From Bacteroidales bacterium (GTDB lineage Bacteria > Bacteroidota > Bacteroidia > Bacteroidales > Marinilabiliaceae), in the NCBI GenBank assembly GCA_003249255.1, contig QKJP01000060.1, positions 62,001 to 126,000 on the forward strand: 64,000 nt of DNA, read 5' to 3'. Both the position numbers and the translations under genes were made by a program. Under the pieces are notes generated by a model. That model ran no database searches. It saw only the letters and a list, made by a program, of their open reading frames with translations, and was not told the origin of the DNA. Below are positions 7,952 to 17,021 of this stretch, piece after piece (position 1 is the stretch's first letter; each line of letters opens with the position of its first letter).

Positions 7952-10724
7952 CAAACGAATTGCTTTTTTACTATTATATCAGATACTTTTTGCTTGCCTG
8001 GCCTATCCAAAAATTCACCCTCGGGTAAGTTATCATTTTGAGCACAGGTCATTAAGTAGTGCTCTTCAGTGCCTTATTGGAGAGTATGGGGTGTCCTTAC
8101 TTTATGTTCATAATCAAATAGATAGTGTAATGGTTTCTTCAAGCTGCAGCGATTGCAGTCAAGAGGAAGCCATTCGTGTTTTATTAAGCGGAACTGCTTT
8201 ATCTTTTAAGAAAGTAAATGATCAGTATGTGGTTTTTAATCCGGAAACTGATGATTTAATCCCTGCGAGCGAAACTGCTCTTGATTTGAATGCTTCACTC
8301 GAAGGTTTCATTGTAGATTCTGTTACCAATGAGCCTTTACCTTATGCTGTAGTGTTAATTGATGGACAGAGAAAGGGAACCGTCACCAATGAAAAAGGGT
8401 ATTTTAAAATTGACCGTTTAAGTGTAGATAAGCATTCTTTAAAAATTCTTTACATAGGTTATGAACCTGATGTTTTAATTGCCGATCTGAGGAATGGAGG
8501 TTTAAAAGCCCGGCGAATAAAACTTAATCCTCAAAGCATCGAGTTAGATGCCGTGATTGTTAAGCGGAAGCAAAGTCGAAAAGTGATAACGGTTCAGGAA
8601 CCTTCGATCATAACTTTTAATGCACTTGGGTTAACGACCACTCCTACTATGGATCAGGGAGATATTGTTCAGAACATGCGCCTTGTATCCGGTGTAAATA
8701 TTATTCCTGATGATCCGATGGGGATTAATCTTCAGGGAGGTGCCTCCGATCAAACGCTTATTCTCTATGATCAGATTCCGCTTTATCATACCCAACATTT
8801 AATGGGGTTCAATGGCCTGTTAAATGCGGATTGCATTGACCATTTAACCTTGTATACCGGAGGGTATCCGGCAAAGTTTGGCGACCGTTTATCAGGAGTG
8901 TTAGATGTAGTGGGGAGAAGTGGTAAAAATGAAGGATTACATGCGGGTGCATCCCTGAACTTTTTCACAGCCAGAACTTATCTGGATCTTCCCATTTCAA
9001 AGCGTTTAAGTTTGTTTACCACCTTTAATACCAGTGCCGGATGGTTTGGATTATCAAATGAACTTTTAAATCGTCACGATTACACATTCTTTAATTATAC
9101 CGATCAGTTAGATTATACCGGCCCATACGGAACTGGATTTTTTACTTCTGAAAGTCTGGTGTCTGATTTTCAAATCGATAATCAGAATTTTAATGATGTT
9201 ACAACAAAACTGAGTTATCACATTTCTGAGAAGGATACGCTAGAAATGACATTTATTCATAGTAAGGAACAGATTAGTTTGTTAAGTGATGCATCTGTAT
9301 TTGATGTTTATGGTGGAAAAAGAAAAGAAGGATGGAAAACACAAGGTTTTTCAGCAAGCTATAAAAGGCAATTGGGCAAGAAATTCCGGTCTTCGCTTGC
9401 TTATATGACTTCTCGTTTTTTGAACGACACCCACTTTCAGTATTACTCGTTAGTTGAAGGGAAACCAAATAATACCATCAGTGATTTTAGCAGTAGTAAT
9501 TCCATTGATGAATCAAAGGTTAATTTTCAATTAGATTATAATTTAAAGGAGCACTACCGTTTTTCATCCGGAATGAACTATTCTGAAATGGCAACTTCAT
9601 TAATTCGACACCAAGAAAACAGTAGTTTATCCACCGGTTTTTTTGATAATCATACCTCGGATAGAAAGCTGACATTATTTGCAGAAAGCATCATGTTGCT
9701 TTTCCAAAAAGCAGAGTTGAATTTAGGACTTAGATCTAATAAAGTTGAAGGAGTAGCCCCCTTTAGTCTTGAGCCTAAAATTCGAATGAAATATCATTTT
9801 ACCGATCATTTTTCTTTGAGTGCTGCATGGGGGAATTACATGCAATTTATGCACCGTACGCCATCAGTAGTGCCTTACAATTTGTCAGCCATTGGTTCTA
9901 TTGGTTCATGGCTTTATTCTCAAGACGGATTAAAACCTTCCAAAGCTGATCACCGGGTACTTGGTGTGAATTATGACACAAGGCCTTTTAGCGTGCATTT
10001 ATCAGCCTATTACAAAAAGTATTCGGATCTATCTTTCTTTCTTCCTACGCAGCTAGACTTTGCTTATATAGATAATACCAACCGTGAAAAACGAAGGTTA
10101 TATATCGATTGGATTGAAAATCGAACCCTCTTAAAGAGTGGTGATGTAGAGACCGATGTTTTTTATGGTTTAGGGTTTTCAAAAGGGATGGAAGTTTTGT
10201 TATCCAAAAATACGGGTATGTACACCGGATTTGTGAGTTATCATTACAGTCAATCCGAATTTATGTTTTCGTATATAAATGCGGGGAGGGCTTTTATCCC
10301 TTCTTATGATCGGGAGCACGAAATAAAGCTGATGAATTATTTGAGTCAGAAACCATGGAATTTTGGATGTGTGCTGTATTGGGTAAGTGGAAAGCCTTAT
10401 CCCAACGAATATATGTATACCAGTTTTTACCACAATGACCGTTTGAGTTTAAACCATCCGATCAACTGGGAGATGAATTCCGATAAAAGGCTTCCGGCGT
10501 ATATCAATGTTGATATGTCTATGGCGTATGATATATCCCTCAAAAGCAAGTATTCGGCCACCATTGGTATGGTTATTCAAAATGTGTTTGATACCCAAAA
10601 TGTGATTAGTAAATATTATGTTTGGGAGAAAGCGAATGAAGCTTCTGAAGAATTGAGCTTAAAAATAAAAGATCAGTTATCCTTAGGTCGCATGTTTAAC
10701 ATCTTTATTAGTTTTGATTTCTAA
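7938..10724 (+). CDS. TonB-dependent receptor with STN signalling domain and carboxypeptidase-like repeat
   Basis: A 928-residue outer-membrane receptor. A signal peptide (about 1-22) is followed by an STN domain (about 28-105, SALQCLIGEYGVSLLYVHNQ, ending YVVFNP) and a carboxypeptidase regulatory-like domain (about 123-200, LEGFIVDSVTNEPLPYAVVL). Then come a plug (about 225-340, with INLQGGASDQTLILYDQIPL) and a long barrel ending in FNIFISFDF with a C-terminal aromatic residue. The STN domain places it in a FecIR-type signalling circuit. No SusD gene follows, so it is not a SusCD pair. The start overlaps fecR by 14 bases and the stop overlaps the next start (TAATG). The ligand is unknown; the downstream lipoprotein has a sugar-binding-like C-terminal domain, which makes glycan a reasonable guess only. 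Confidence 0.9.
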   Translation: MLFINKRIAFLLLYQILFACLAYPKIHPRVSYHFEHRSLSSALQCLIGEYGVSLLYVHNQIDSVMVSSSCSDCSQEEAIRVLLSGTALSFKKVNDQYVVFNPETDDLIPASETALDLNASLEGFIVDSVTNEPLPYAVVLIDGQRKGTVTNEKGYFKIDRLSVDKHSLKILYIGYEPDVLIADLRNGGLKARRIKLNPQSIELDAVIVKRKQSRKVITVQEPSIITFNALGLTTTPTMDQGDIVQNMRLVSGVNIIPDDPMGINLQGGASDQTLILYDQIPLYHTQHLMGFNGLLNADCIDHLTLYTGGYPAKFGDRLSGVLDVVGRSGKNEGLHAGASLNFFTARTYLDLPISKRLSLFTTFNTSAGWFGLSNELLNRHDYTFFNYTDQLDYTGPYGTGFFTSESLVSDFQIDNQNFNDVTTKLSYHISEKDTLEMTFIHSKEQISLLSDASVFDVYGGKRKEGWKTQGFSASYKRQLGKKFRSSLAYMTSRFLNDTHFQYYSLVEGKPNNTISDFSSSNSIDESKVNFQLDYNLKEHYRFSSGMNYSEMATSLIRHQENSSLSTGFFDNHTSDRKLTLFAESIMLLFQKAELNLGLRSNKVEGVAPFSLEPKIRMKYHFTDHFSLSAAWGNYMQFMHRTPSVVPYNLSAIGSIGSWLYSQDGLKPSKADHRVLGVNYDTRPFSVHLSAYYKKYSDLSFFLPTQLDFAYIDNTNREKRRLYIDWIENRTLLKSGDVETDVFYGLGFSKGMEVLLSKNTGMYTGFVSYHYSQSEFMFSYINAGRAFIPSYDREHEIKLMNYLSQKPWNFGCVLYWVSGKPYPNEYMYTSFYHNDRLSLNHPINWEMNSDKRLPAYINVDMSMAYDISLKSKYSATIGMVIQNVFDTQNVISKYYVWEKANEASEELSLKIKDQLSLGRMFNIFISFDF

Positions 10725-12394
10725 TGAGGATATTTCGATTACATATCTGTTTACTCGTATTGCTTGGCGTTTTAATTTCCTGCGGAGAGGAAGGCGTGGA
10801 AGTGCCAGTTCCCAATGTGAGTTTTGAACAGAAACAACCTGTAAATATGGAATTTACCTTATTGGATGAGCTGGAACAGTTTATGCAAAAAGGAAAATAC
10901 AGTAACATGAGTGGTGTTTTGGTTTTTCGAAACAATCAAAATATTTATGAGAAATATTACAATGATTATCATCAGGATTCTTTAATACCCTTGCATAAAG
11001 CCACCCGGGTTGTTGTATCGGCCTTAATGGGAATCGCGATTGATAGAGGTGAACTTTCGAATGAAGACGAAGTTGTAACAAAGTTTTTTCCTGAATATGC
11101 TTCGAGTATTAATGATAAAGAACAAGTAACTATTCATCATATCTTGTCAAACAGCAGTCGGATTGAAACTAATCAAGATTGGAGAAATGCCTCTAATCCT
11201 GATTCGGTCATACTACATTCTGAATTAATTGGTATTCCCGGAGAACAATACAAAGAAGATGATGCTATGCCCTACCTACTGGGGCGCATCATTGAAAAGG
11301 CCAGCGGGTGTCGTTTAGATAGTTTTGCAAAAAAGGTTTTATTTCAACCCTTAGGCATCAAGCATTGGAAGTGGGAAACTGATGATTTTGGAAGGATGAG
11401 AGGCGATGGTTTAAAAGGATCGTTGTGGTTAAGTACAAGGGATTTGGCTAAAGTGGCTTTGCTGTACTTAAACAATGGGCAGTGGGGGCAACAACAAGTG
11501 ATTTCAGATCAATGGATACAATCCAGTTTTTTACCCTGGATGTACATGTCCTTTGATTATCATCAGGGGTATATGGCCAAAGTAATGAACCGGCGAACAA
11601 CCATCCCTGATTTATATAATTCCAGGGTAATCACTGTTACCAGTCGTTATCATAATCTTTTTTTCTTACCGGAGAATAAAACTTTAGTGATCATTCCAGC
11701 AAACGAAATTATAGAAGATCGATCGTTAGAATTATTAACACATTATTTTTTACCAACATTATTTCCGGGAAAAAGCATACCTGCCAATGAAAGCTATACC
11801 TATAATGCACAACTCATAGAAGATATTGAAGTAGATGGACATTTAGATGAATGGGCCAATATTCCTGGTATCGCACCTAACAATCCAATTAAGAAAAGAA
11901 GTGAAATTTCTGCTTCAGACTATAGTCCAACTGTAAAAATAGCATGGAATAGAAGGCAACCGACCCGTATTTATATGGGTATTGAGATCATTGATGATGT
12001 TTGTCAGCGAGGCGGTGATTTTAAAGATAGAATTGAAGTGACTTTTGATTTTTCAAACCAGGGGCGTTCTTACCGGTGTGAAATTCTTACTACTGGTGCT
12101 GTTCGCCAAGATGTTGCCATTGTCAAAAGATCTGCTTTATATCAAAATCACGAAAAATATTGTTTTGAAATAGAATTTGATCCTTGGAGAGGAGAACACC
12201 TTGAAACCGACCTTCAAAATTTTTTATTAGAGCCTGATAAAATGATTGGCGTAAAAGTAAATTGTATTGACTCAGATAGTTATGGTGATAAAGGACAAAA
12301 GTTTGGATGGAGTACCGATGAAGATCAGGACTTTTTATTTAGCGATTATGACCGGCCTGCATTATTTGGTTCGGTGTTTTTTAGAAATTACTAA
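10724..12394 (+). CDS. Lipoprotein: catalytically degenerate serine hydrolase (beta-lactamase fold) plus CBM9/DOMON-like domain
   Basis: The N-terminus is a lipoprotein signal ending in LISC (Cys about residue 20). Residues about 50-345 follow class C beta-lactamase/serine hydrolase order (ALMGIAIDRGELSNEDEV, YLLGRIIEKASG, FQPLGIKHWKW, GLWLSTRDLAKVALLYLN-like). Where active relatives have the nucleophile motif SxxK this protein has K92-A-T-R95, so both the Ser and the Lys are gone. The usual YxN segment also reads YKEDDA. Residues about 365-556 (VDGHLDEWANIPG) resemble carbohydrate-binding family 9/DOMON-like domains. The start overlaps the receptor stop by one base, so it is the fourth gene of the sigma/anti-sigma/receptor operon. 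I infer a non-catalytic surface binding partner for the receptor. Confidence 0.72.
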   Translation: MRIFRLHICLLVLLGVLISCGEEGVEVPVPNVSFEQKQPVNMEFTLLDELEQFMQKGKYSNMSGVLVFRNNQNIYEKYYNDYHQDSLIPLHKATRVVVSALMGIAIDRGELSNEDEVVTKFFPEYASSINDKEQVTIHHILSNSSRIETNQDWRNASNPDSVILHSELIGIPGEQYKEDDAMPYLLGRIIEKASGCRLDSFAKKVLFQPLGIKHWKWETDDFGRMRGDGLKGSLWLSTRDLAKVALLYLNNGQWGQQQVISDQWIQSSFLPWMYMSFDYHQGYMAKVMNRRTTIPDLYNSRVITVTSRYHNLFFLPENKTLVIIPANEIIEDRSLELLTHYFLPTLFPGKSIPANESYTYNAQLIEDIEVDGHLDEWANIPGIAPNNPIKKRSEISASDYSPTVKIAWNRRQPTRIYMGIEIIDDVCQRGGDFKDRIEVTFDFSNQGRSYRCEILTTGAVRQDVAIVKRSALYQNHEKYCFEIEFDPWRGEHLETDLQNFLLEPDKMIGVKVNCIDSDSYGDKGQKFGWSTDEDQDFLFSDYDRPALFGSVFFRNY

Positions 12395-12453
12395 ATAGAT
12401 GTAGGTGAATGAGGTTAATGAGCTGTATTTTAGAGAGAAGGTATTTGTTTTTT

Positions 12454-12491
12454 GATATGCTGATTAATTGATGTGCTGATGTGCAAATTAG
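12454..12491 (+). repeat. 'atgtgctgatgtgcaaattag' intergenic repeat
   Basis: This is one copy of a short dispersed phrase (gatgtgctgatgtgcaaattag) also seen near 25000, 30260, 32425, 43585 and 61017. It lies in the 169-base gap before the propeller protein gene. Confidence 0.6.
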
Positions 12492-12563
12492 AAAAAAGGA
12501 AAATGAATATTGAATGCCCGTAATTATGAGTAAAAACGGATACACATAAAAAATTATATAAGG

Positions 12564-14861
12564 ATGCAAACGGTAATAAAATATATCTTGATGTTCTTTT
12601 TTATCCTTGGGTTAGGAATCTCCTATGCTCAGGTGGTGGAATATAAAAAAGCTTCCGGTTTAGAGTTAAATGAAATTACAGGGGTGTTTCAAAATGCAGA
12701 AGGAGATATTTTCTTTGGAGGAATAAATACCATTACAAAGCAAAATGGTACAAGTTATACGCTGTATTCATTTCCTGCAGATGTTGCCCCTCAAATGTCT
12801 ACGGTTAAGCAATTTATTTGGGTCAACAGCTCTCTTTTTTATGTATTAACAACTGAAGGACGGCTATTGAAACTGAATGCAAGTGGCGTGTTGGTATCGC
12901 TTGACGGTTTTACGAATATCAGTATAACGGCAATTGCAAAAGATGATAGTGGAGTTGTATGGGCTGTAGGTAATCGCTTTCTATATCAACTCAATTCAAC
13001 AGCCGAACAAAATGTTTTTTTACCGTTTACAAAAGAAGTTACTCAAATGTCTTTTGAAGGTGATGTACTTTGGCTAGCCATTACCGATGAGGGTCTTGTA
13101 AGATATGATGGAAGTAAATGGGATTTGCACCGAATTAATCTGGGAGATAAACAATATGGTGAAAACTCATTTGCAATAGACTCAAAGGGAAATAAATGGG
13201 TGTTTAATAAAAGTGTAGGTGTAGGAAAGTTTGACGGGACCAATTGGGTTAGATACTTGGTTGGAGATATTCCTTTACTACAGTTCATGCAATCTATTTT
13301 TATTGATGGTAATGATGAGGTGTGGTTAATGTCCCAAACCAAGGGTATCTGTCATTTAGAAGGAGCCTATTGGAAGAGCGTAAATTATCATTCCGGATTA
13401 ATGAGTAACCGTATTTCAGCTCTTGCATCAGATCCTAACGGAAAGCTTTATTTGAGTTCTCAACGTGGCTATACATGTTATCAGAATGATACGATCAGTA
13501 ATTATATTTTAGAATCCTCTTTACCAGGTGATGTTTTTATAAACAGTTATTTTGATTCAAAAAACAGAAAATGGCTTTCCACCCAATTAGGAACTCTTGT
13601 GATAGATAGTTTAGAAGTGCTTACCGATGAAATAAATTCTAAGGTAAAGCTTATTTCATTTTTAAGTATAGCCGAAGAAGTTGATGGAATTATTTGGGGA
13701 ACCACTTCAGATGGAGTGTGGCGGTTTGAGCAAGAAAATAGTTGGAAGCATTACACCACTAATTCCGGTTTAATCAACAATTTTGTCAGTAAAGTAGCCA
13801 TAGATGGAAATAATAGAAAATGGTTTGCAACCCGCGGTGGGATTTCTGTATTTGTAGATGGTAAATGGCTTAGTTACAATGTTTCAGATGGTTTGCCATT
13901 TACCAATGCAAATGGTATAGCCATTGATCGGAAAGGACGGGTTTGGGTCTCTTCAATGGAAATTGGAACCTTGGCCTACTTTGATGGAAATTATTGGTAT
14001 TCGAGTCAGTTTGGAGGTGAAGGAGCACAATCTCTGCTCATTGATTATGACGAAAATATTTGGGTTAGTACTTATGATGAAGGTTTATTTAAATTCGATG
14101 GTGCAGTGTGGAAGCAGTTTACCGATCAGGGTTTCTTAAGTAGTAACTTAGTGTTGAATTTAGCTCTGAATTCTCAAAATGCGTTGCTCTATTCTGCCTC
14201 GGGCTCTGCCGAAAAGTATGATGGTAAAACTTGGTACAAGCTAATCAATAATGATGTCGATTATTATATGATGAGTTTTGATAAACAGGGTTATTTGTGG
14301 TTGCTCAATGAGCAGGCTATCACTCGTACTTCACAAGCCTCCCCCTTTTTAGAAGTATCTCACCGTTATGTAAAGATTGATGAAGAAAATACACCTTTTC
14401 CTGAAATATTGATTCAATCGAATTCCGTTCAATGGACATTAAAGCCTTTAGATGATTGGTTGCAAGTCGATGTTTTATCTGGTAGTGGGAATGAAAAGAT
14501 TCATATTTATACCGAGTATAATTTTACAGGACAGGATAGAGAAGGTCGAATTTTAGTATCTGCCAATGGTGTTTATAATCGCGTGATATATGTGTATCAA
14601 GGACCGACATATCTGACCGGAGAGCTGGCAAGAGTAAAAGAAGGTGTTGATCCAAATGTGAAAGTATTTCAGCAAGATGGCAATTTGTTTGTCGAAGGTG
14701 ATGAAATTAAAAGCCTTGAGTTGTTTTCTGTAAATGGTTCAAAATTATCCTACTCAACAAAAAGTTGTTTGAGTGTTTCTGAATTTCAAGCAGGAGTTTA
14801 TGTTCTCCGGATTGAGTTAAGTAATGGTTCGATACAAATGAAAAAAGTGTTAGTAAATTAA
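12564..14861 (+). CDS. T9SS-exported beta-propeller protein with BACON-like domain
   Basis: A 765-residue protein with a signal peptide (1-22, ending SYAQ). About ten propeller repeats follow with a G.G.FDG..W pattern (GLVRYDGSKWDLH, GVGKFDGTNWVRY, GLFKFDGAVWKQF), as in the sensor part of hybrid two-component regulators, but with no kinase. A BACON-like module (about 590-680, SVQWTLKPLDDWLQVDVLSG) comes next. A type IX secretion C-terminal sorting domain (about 695-765) ends GVYVLRIELSNGSIQMKKVLVN-like. It is expected to be exported through the T9SS to the surface. The ECF/receptor operon lies just upstream, and a repeat-bearing spacer separates them, so co-transcription is uncertain. Confidence 0.85.
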   Translation: MQTVIKYILMFFFILGLGISYAQVVEYKKASGLELNEITGVFQNAEGDIFFGGINTITKQNGTSYTLYSFPADVAPQMSTVKQFIWVNSSLFYVLTTEGRLLKLNASGVLVSLDGFTNISITAIAKDDSGVVWAVGNRFLYQLNSTAEQNVFLPFTKEVTQMSFEGDVLWLAITDEGLVRYDGSKWDLHRINLGDKQYGENSFAIDSKGNKWVFNKSVGVGKFDGTNWVRYLVGDIPLLQFMQSIFIDGNDEVWLMSQTKGICHLEGAYWKSVNYHSGLMSNRISALASDPNGKLYLSSQRGYTCYQNDTISNYILESSLPGDVFINSYFDSKNRKWLSTQLGTLVIDSLEVLTDEINSKVKLISFLSIAEEVDGIIWGTTSDGVWRFEQENSWKHYTTNSGLINNFVSKVAIDGNNRKWFATRGGISVFVDGKWLSYNVSDGLPFTNANGIAIDRKGRVWVSSMEIGTLAYFDGNYWYSSQFGGEGAQSLLIDYDENIWVSTYDEGLFKFDGAVWKQFTDQGFLSSNLVLNLALNSQNALLYSASGSAEKYDGKTWYKLINNDVDYYMMSFDKQGYLWLLNEQAITRTSQASPFLEVSHRYVKIDEENTPFPEILIQSNSVQWTLKPLDDWLQVDVLSGSGNEKIHIYTEYNFTGQDREGRILVSANGVYNRVIYVYQGPTYLTGELARVKEGVDPNVKVFQQDGNLFVEGDEIKSLELFSVNGSKLSYSTKSCLSVSEFQAGVYVLRIELSNGSIQMKKVLVN

Positions 14862-14889
14862 GACTAAAGGTTGAGTTTGTACTAAAGAG

Positions 14890-14925
14890 AAATGCTCCGG
14901 TTTAATTTGTTACCGGAGCATTTTT
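14890..14925 (+). terminator. Intrinsic terminator after the propeller protein
   Basis: Arms aaatgctccggt (14890-14901) and accggagcattt (14912-14923) with a 10-base loop, followed by a T-run. It ends the gene at 12564-14861. Confidence 0.8.
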
Positions 14926-14983
14926 ACTTTTAGGCCTCTGTTTCTGAACAAAATAAACCTAAAACCACTTTTACTAATAAACT

Positions 14984-15706
14984 ATGGTTATGAATGTTCG
15001 GATTCACAAGTCAGAAGAAAGAGGGCAAGCTGATTTTGGGTGGTTAAAAGCCCGTTATTCCTTTAGTTTTGCCGATTATTATAATCCGCAATCAGTTCAT
15101 TTTGGCGTTTTGCGAGTATTAAACGATGATGCCATTATGCCAACTATGGGCTTTGGTACTCATCCGCATGACAACATGGAAATTGTGACCATTCCTTTAA
15201 GTGGCCGCATACAGCACAAAGACAGCATGGGGAATATCGCCGAAGTAAAAGCAGGTGAAATTCAGGTGATGAGTGCCGGTAGTGGTATTATGCACAGTGA
15301 ATTTAATCCTGACGAAAAAGAGGTTTTGCGCTTGTTTCAAATTTGGCTTTACCCCAATAAAAAAAACGTAGAGCCGCGTTACGATCAAATTACATTGAAG
15401 GATCTTGAAGTTAAAAATGAATGGTATCAGGTGTTAAGTCCATATTCATCAGATCAAGGTGTGTGGGTGTATCAAGATGCCTGGTTTTTTATGGGCAAGT
15501 TTGATTCTGGAATAAGTGCCAATTACTTGGTCAAAAAGCCTGGAAATGGTCTTTACATTATTGTTATTGAGGGCGATATTGAGGTCGGTGAAAAAGTATT
15601 AGGCAAAAGAGATGCGATTTCAATTACGGAAGTTGAAAATCTAGAAATTAAAGCCTTAAGCCAGACTCACTTGTTAGTAATGGAAGTACCGATGCATAAT
15701 TTCTGA
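14984..15706 (+). CDS. Pirin family protein
   Basis: A 240-residue bicupin protein. The N-terminal cupin has the pirin metal-site pattern (FGTHPHDNMEIVTIPLSGRI, then GSGIMHSEFNP) and the opening RARYSFSFADYYNPQ-like motif. The C-terminal half is a pirin_C-like cupin (ANYLVKKPGNGLYIIVIEGD). Pirins bind iron and some act as quercetinase-like dioxygenases or transcription cofactors; which applies here cannot be told. Two ATGs lie close together (14984 and 14990), and the second would remove only MV. The gene stands between a terminator and the YceI gene 30 bases downstream, so the two may be co-transcribed. Confidence 0.9.
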   Translation: MVMNVRIHKSEERGQADFGWLKARYSFSFADYYNPQSVHFGVLRVLNDDAIMPTMGFGTHPHDNMEIVTIPLSGRIQHKDSMGNIAEVKAGEIQVMSAGSGIMHSEFNPDEKEVLRLFQIWLYPNKKNVEPRYDQITLKDLEVKNEWYQVLSPYSSDQGVWVYQDAWFFMGKFDSGISANYLVKKPGNGLYIIVIEGDIEVGEKVLGKRDAISITEVENLEIKALSQTHLLVMEVPMHNF

Positions 15707-15736
15707 ACTCAGTGTTAAACCTTAAAAAGAGTAAAT

Positions 15737-16309
15737 ATGAAAGCGAAAATTTCTTCAGTTTTGCTAGTGTTTATAATGCTTGCATTCTATAGCCAAGCTC
15801 AAAAAATGCACATTGATACCGAAAAGAGTTCCATTCATTGGATTGGAAAAAAAGTAGGAGGTCAGCATGATGGGCATGTGAAGTTTAAAGAAGGAAACTT
15901 TACGAATTATATGAATTCGTTTACCAACGGTAGTTTTGTTGTGGATATGACAACGATTACTTGTTTGGATTTAACCGAGAAAGAATGGAATGACAAATTG
16001 GTGAATCATTTAAAATCAGATGATTTTTTTGGTGTTGAAAAATACCCTACTGCAAAATTAGAAATTACCGGTTCAGATAAGATTAAAGATGATAAAGTTA
16101 AGGTTAAAGGAAATTTAACCATCAAAGAGACAACCTTACCTGTGGAATTTACTGTTAGTCTGGATGGTGGAGGAACATATACTACCACTTTAGTGATTGA
16201 CCGTTCTAAATTTGATGTGCGTTATGGCTCAAAATCCTTCTTTGATAACTTAGGTGATAAAATGATTTATGATGAGTTTACCTTAGAGATTAAAATAGTT
16301 GTGAAGTAA
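15737..16309 (+). CDS. YceI family periplasmic protein
   Basis: A 190-residue protein with a signal peptide (1-21, ending YSQAQ). The YceI lipocalin-like fold follows, shown by IDTEKSSIHWIGKKVGGQHD, the internal WNDKLVNHLKSDDFFGVEKYP segment and the C-terminal FDVRYGSKSFFDNLGDKMIYD segment. YceI proteins bind long isoprenoid or lipid ligands in the periplasm, and some are induced by stress or alkaline pH. It lies 30 bases after the pirin gene on the same strand. Confidence 0.92.
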   Translation: MKAKISSVLLVFIMLAFYSQAQKMHIDTEKSSIHWIGKKVGGQHDGHVKFKEGNFTNYMNSFTNGSFVVDMTTITCLDLTEKEWNDKLVNHLKSDDFFGVEKYPTAKLEITGSDKIKDDKVKVKGNLTIKETTLPVEFTVSLDGGGTYTTTLVIDRSKFDVRYGSKSFFDNLGDKMIYDEFTLEIKIVVK

Positions 16310-16328
16310 CTTTTCGTTAGAAAAACTC

Positions 16329-16376
16329 GTTATAACATGTTGTAACATTCTAAAGAAGATTGTAACTTGCAATAAC
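16329..16376 (+). promoter_or_regulatory. Candidate MazE/MazEF operator dyads
   Basis: GTTATAACATGTTGTAAC (16329-16346) is a palindrome except for one symmetric pair. TTGTAAC occurs again at 16360, two helical turns later, inside ATTGTAACTTGCAAT. This sits 21-70 bases before mazE, where antitoxin-toxin autorepression sites are expected. Confidence 0.4.
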
Positions 16377-16396
16377 ATAGGAAAGCTAAATAAGTC

Positions 16397-16642
16397 ATGG
16401 CAATTTTAAACGTAATATCAATTGGTAATTCTAAAGGGATCATCATTCCCAAAGAAATGTTGAAAAAGCTGAATTCTGATAAAATAGAAATTGTAGAGAA
16501 CGATTTCGATTTTACTTTAAAGGCTGCAAAAACAGTAAGAGAGGGTTGGGAAGAAGCAGCCAAGCAAGCTCATGAAAACAAGGATGATGAATTAATGATG
16601 GATTTTCCAAACGAATTTGATGCTGAGGATTGGACATGGTAA
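16397..16642 (+). CDS. mazE: MazE-like antitoxin (AbrB/SpoVT fold)
   Basis: An 81-residue protein with an N-terminal swapped-hairpin AbrB fold (VISIGNSKGIIIPKEMLKKL). The acidic, poorly structured tail ends in DFPNEFDAEDWTW and is the part that would wrap the toxin. The stop overlaps the toxin start by seven bases (ATGGTAA), the usual coupled arrangement. It probably represses its own promoter through the dyads just upstream. Confidence 0.88.
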   Translation: MAILNVISIGNSKGIIIPKEMLKKLNSDKIEIVENDFDFTLKAAKTVREGWEEAAKQAHENKDDELMMDFPNEFDAEDWTW

Positions 16643-16959
16643 TAAACCAATATGATGTAATATGGGTAAATTTAGATCCAACTGTTGGTAGTGAAATTAG
16701 GAAAAATAGACCCTGTGTTGTTATTTCACCCAATGAATTAAATGCCGGGTTAAATACGGTTTTAGTTGCGCCTTTAACAAGTACTATTCGAAAATATCCA
16801 TTTAGAGCATTATGCGTGGTGCAAGATAAAAATGGTGCTATTGCATTAGACCAAATTAGATGTGTGGATAAAACTAGATTGTTAAAGAAAATTGGCAAAT
16901 TAAAAAAGAATGAGGTAATTCAGTTGAAGATGATTCTACAGGAAATGCTTATAAAGTAG
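16636..16959 (+). CDS. mazF: MazF/PemK-family endoribonuclease toxin
   Basis: A 107-residue PemK/MazF toxin with the family's opening strands (YDVIWVNLDPTVGSEIRKNR, then PCVVISP), the central VLVAPLTSTIRKYPFR segment and the C-terminal LDQIRCVDKTRLLKKIGKL motif. MazF toxins cleave mRNA at short sequence motifs when free of antitoxin. I start at the ATG at 16636, inside the last codons of mazE, rather than at an in-frame TTG two codons earlier. Length and conserved residues look intact, so the pair is probably functional. Confidence 0.9.
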   Translation: MVINQYDVIWVNLDPTVGSEIRKNRPCVVISPNELNAGLNTVLVAPLTSTIRKYPFRALCVVQDKNGAIALDQIRCVDKTRLLKKIGKLKKNEVIQLKMILQEMLIK

Positions 16960-16978
16960 AAATGTTATTAATTAACAC

Positions 16979-17021
16979 AAAAAGAAAGTCCTGTTCAATA
17001 TCTGAGCAGGACTTTCTTTTT
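16979..17021. terminator. Bidirectional terminator between mazF and the aminotransferase
   Basis: Arms aaaaagaaagtcctg (16979-16993) and caggactttcttttt (17007-17021). It serves the convergent mazF and aminotransferase genes, and its right edge overlaps the stop codon of the latter. Confidence 0.8.

Noticed and set aside
7938-12394. A SusC/SusD polysaccharide-utilisation locus
   Set aside because: No SusD-type gene follows the receptor, and the lipoprotein is a hydrolase fold, not a TPR SusD.
16512-16898. 128-codon open frame antisense to mazEF
   Set aside because: Covers two well-supported toxin-antitoxin genes on the other strand and has no recognisable protein pattern.
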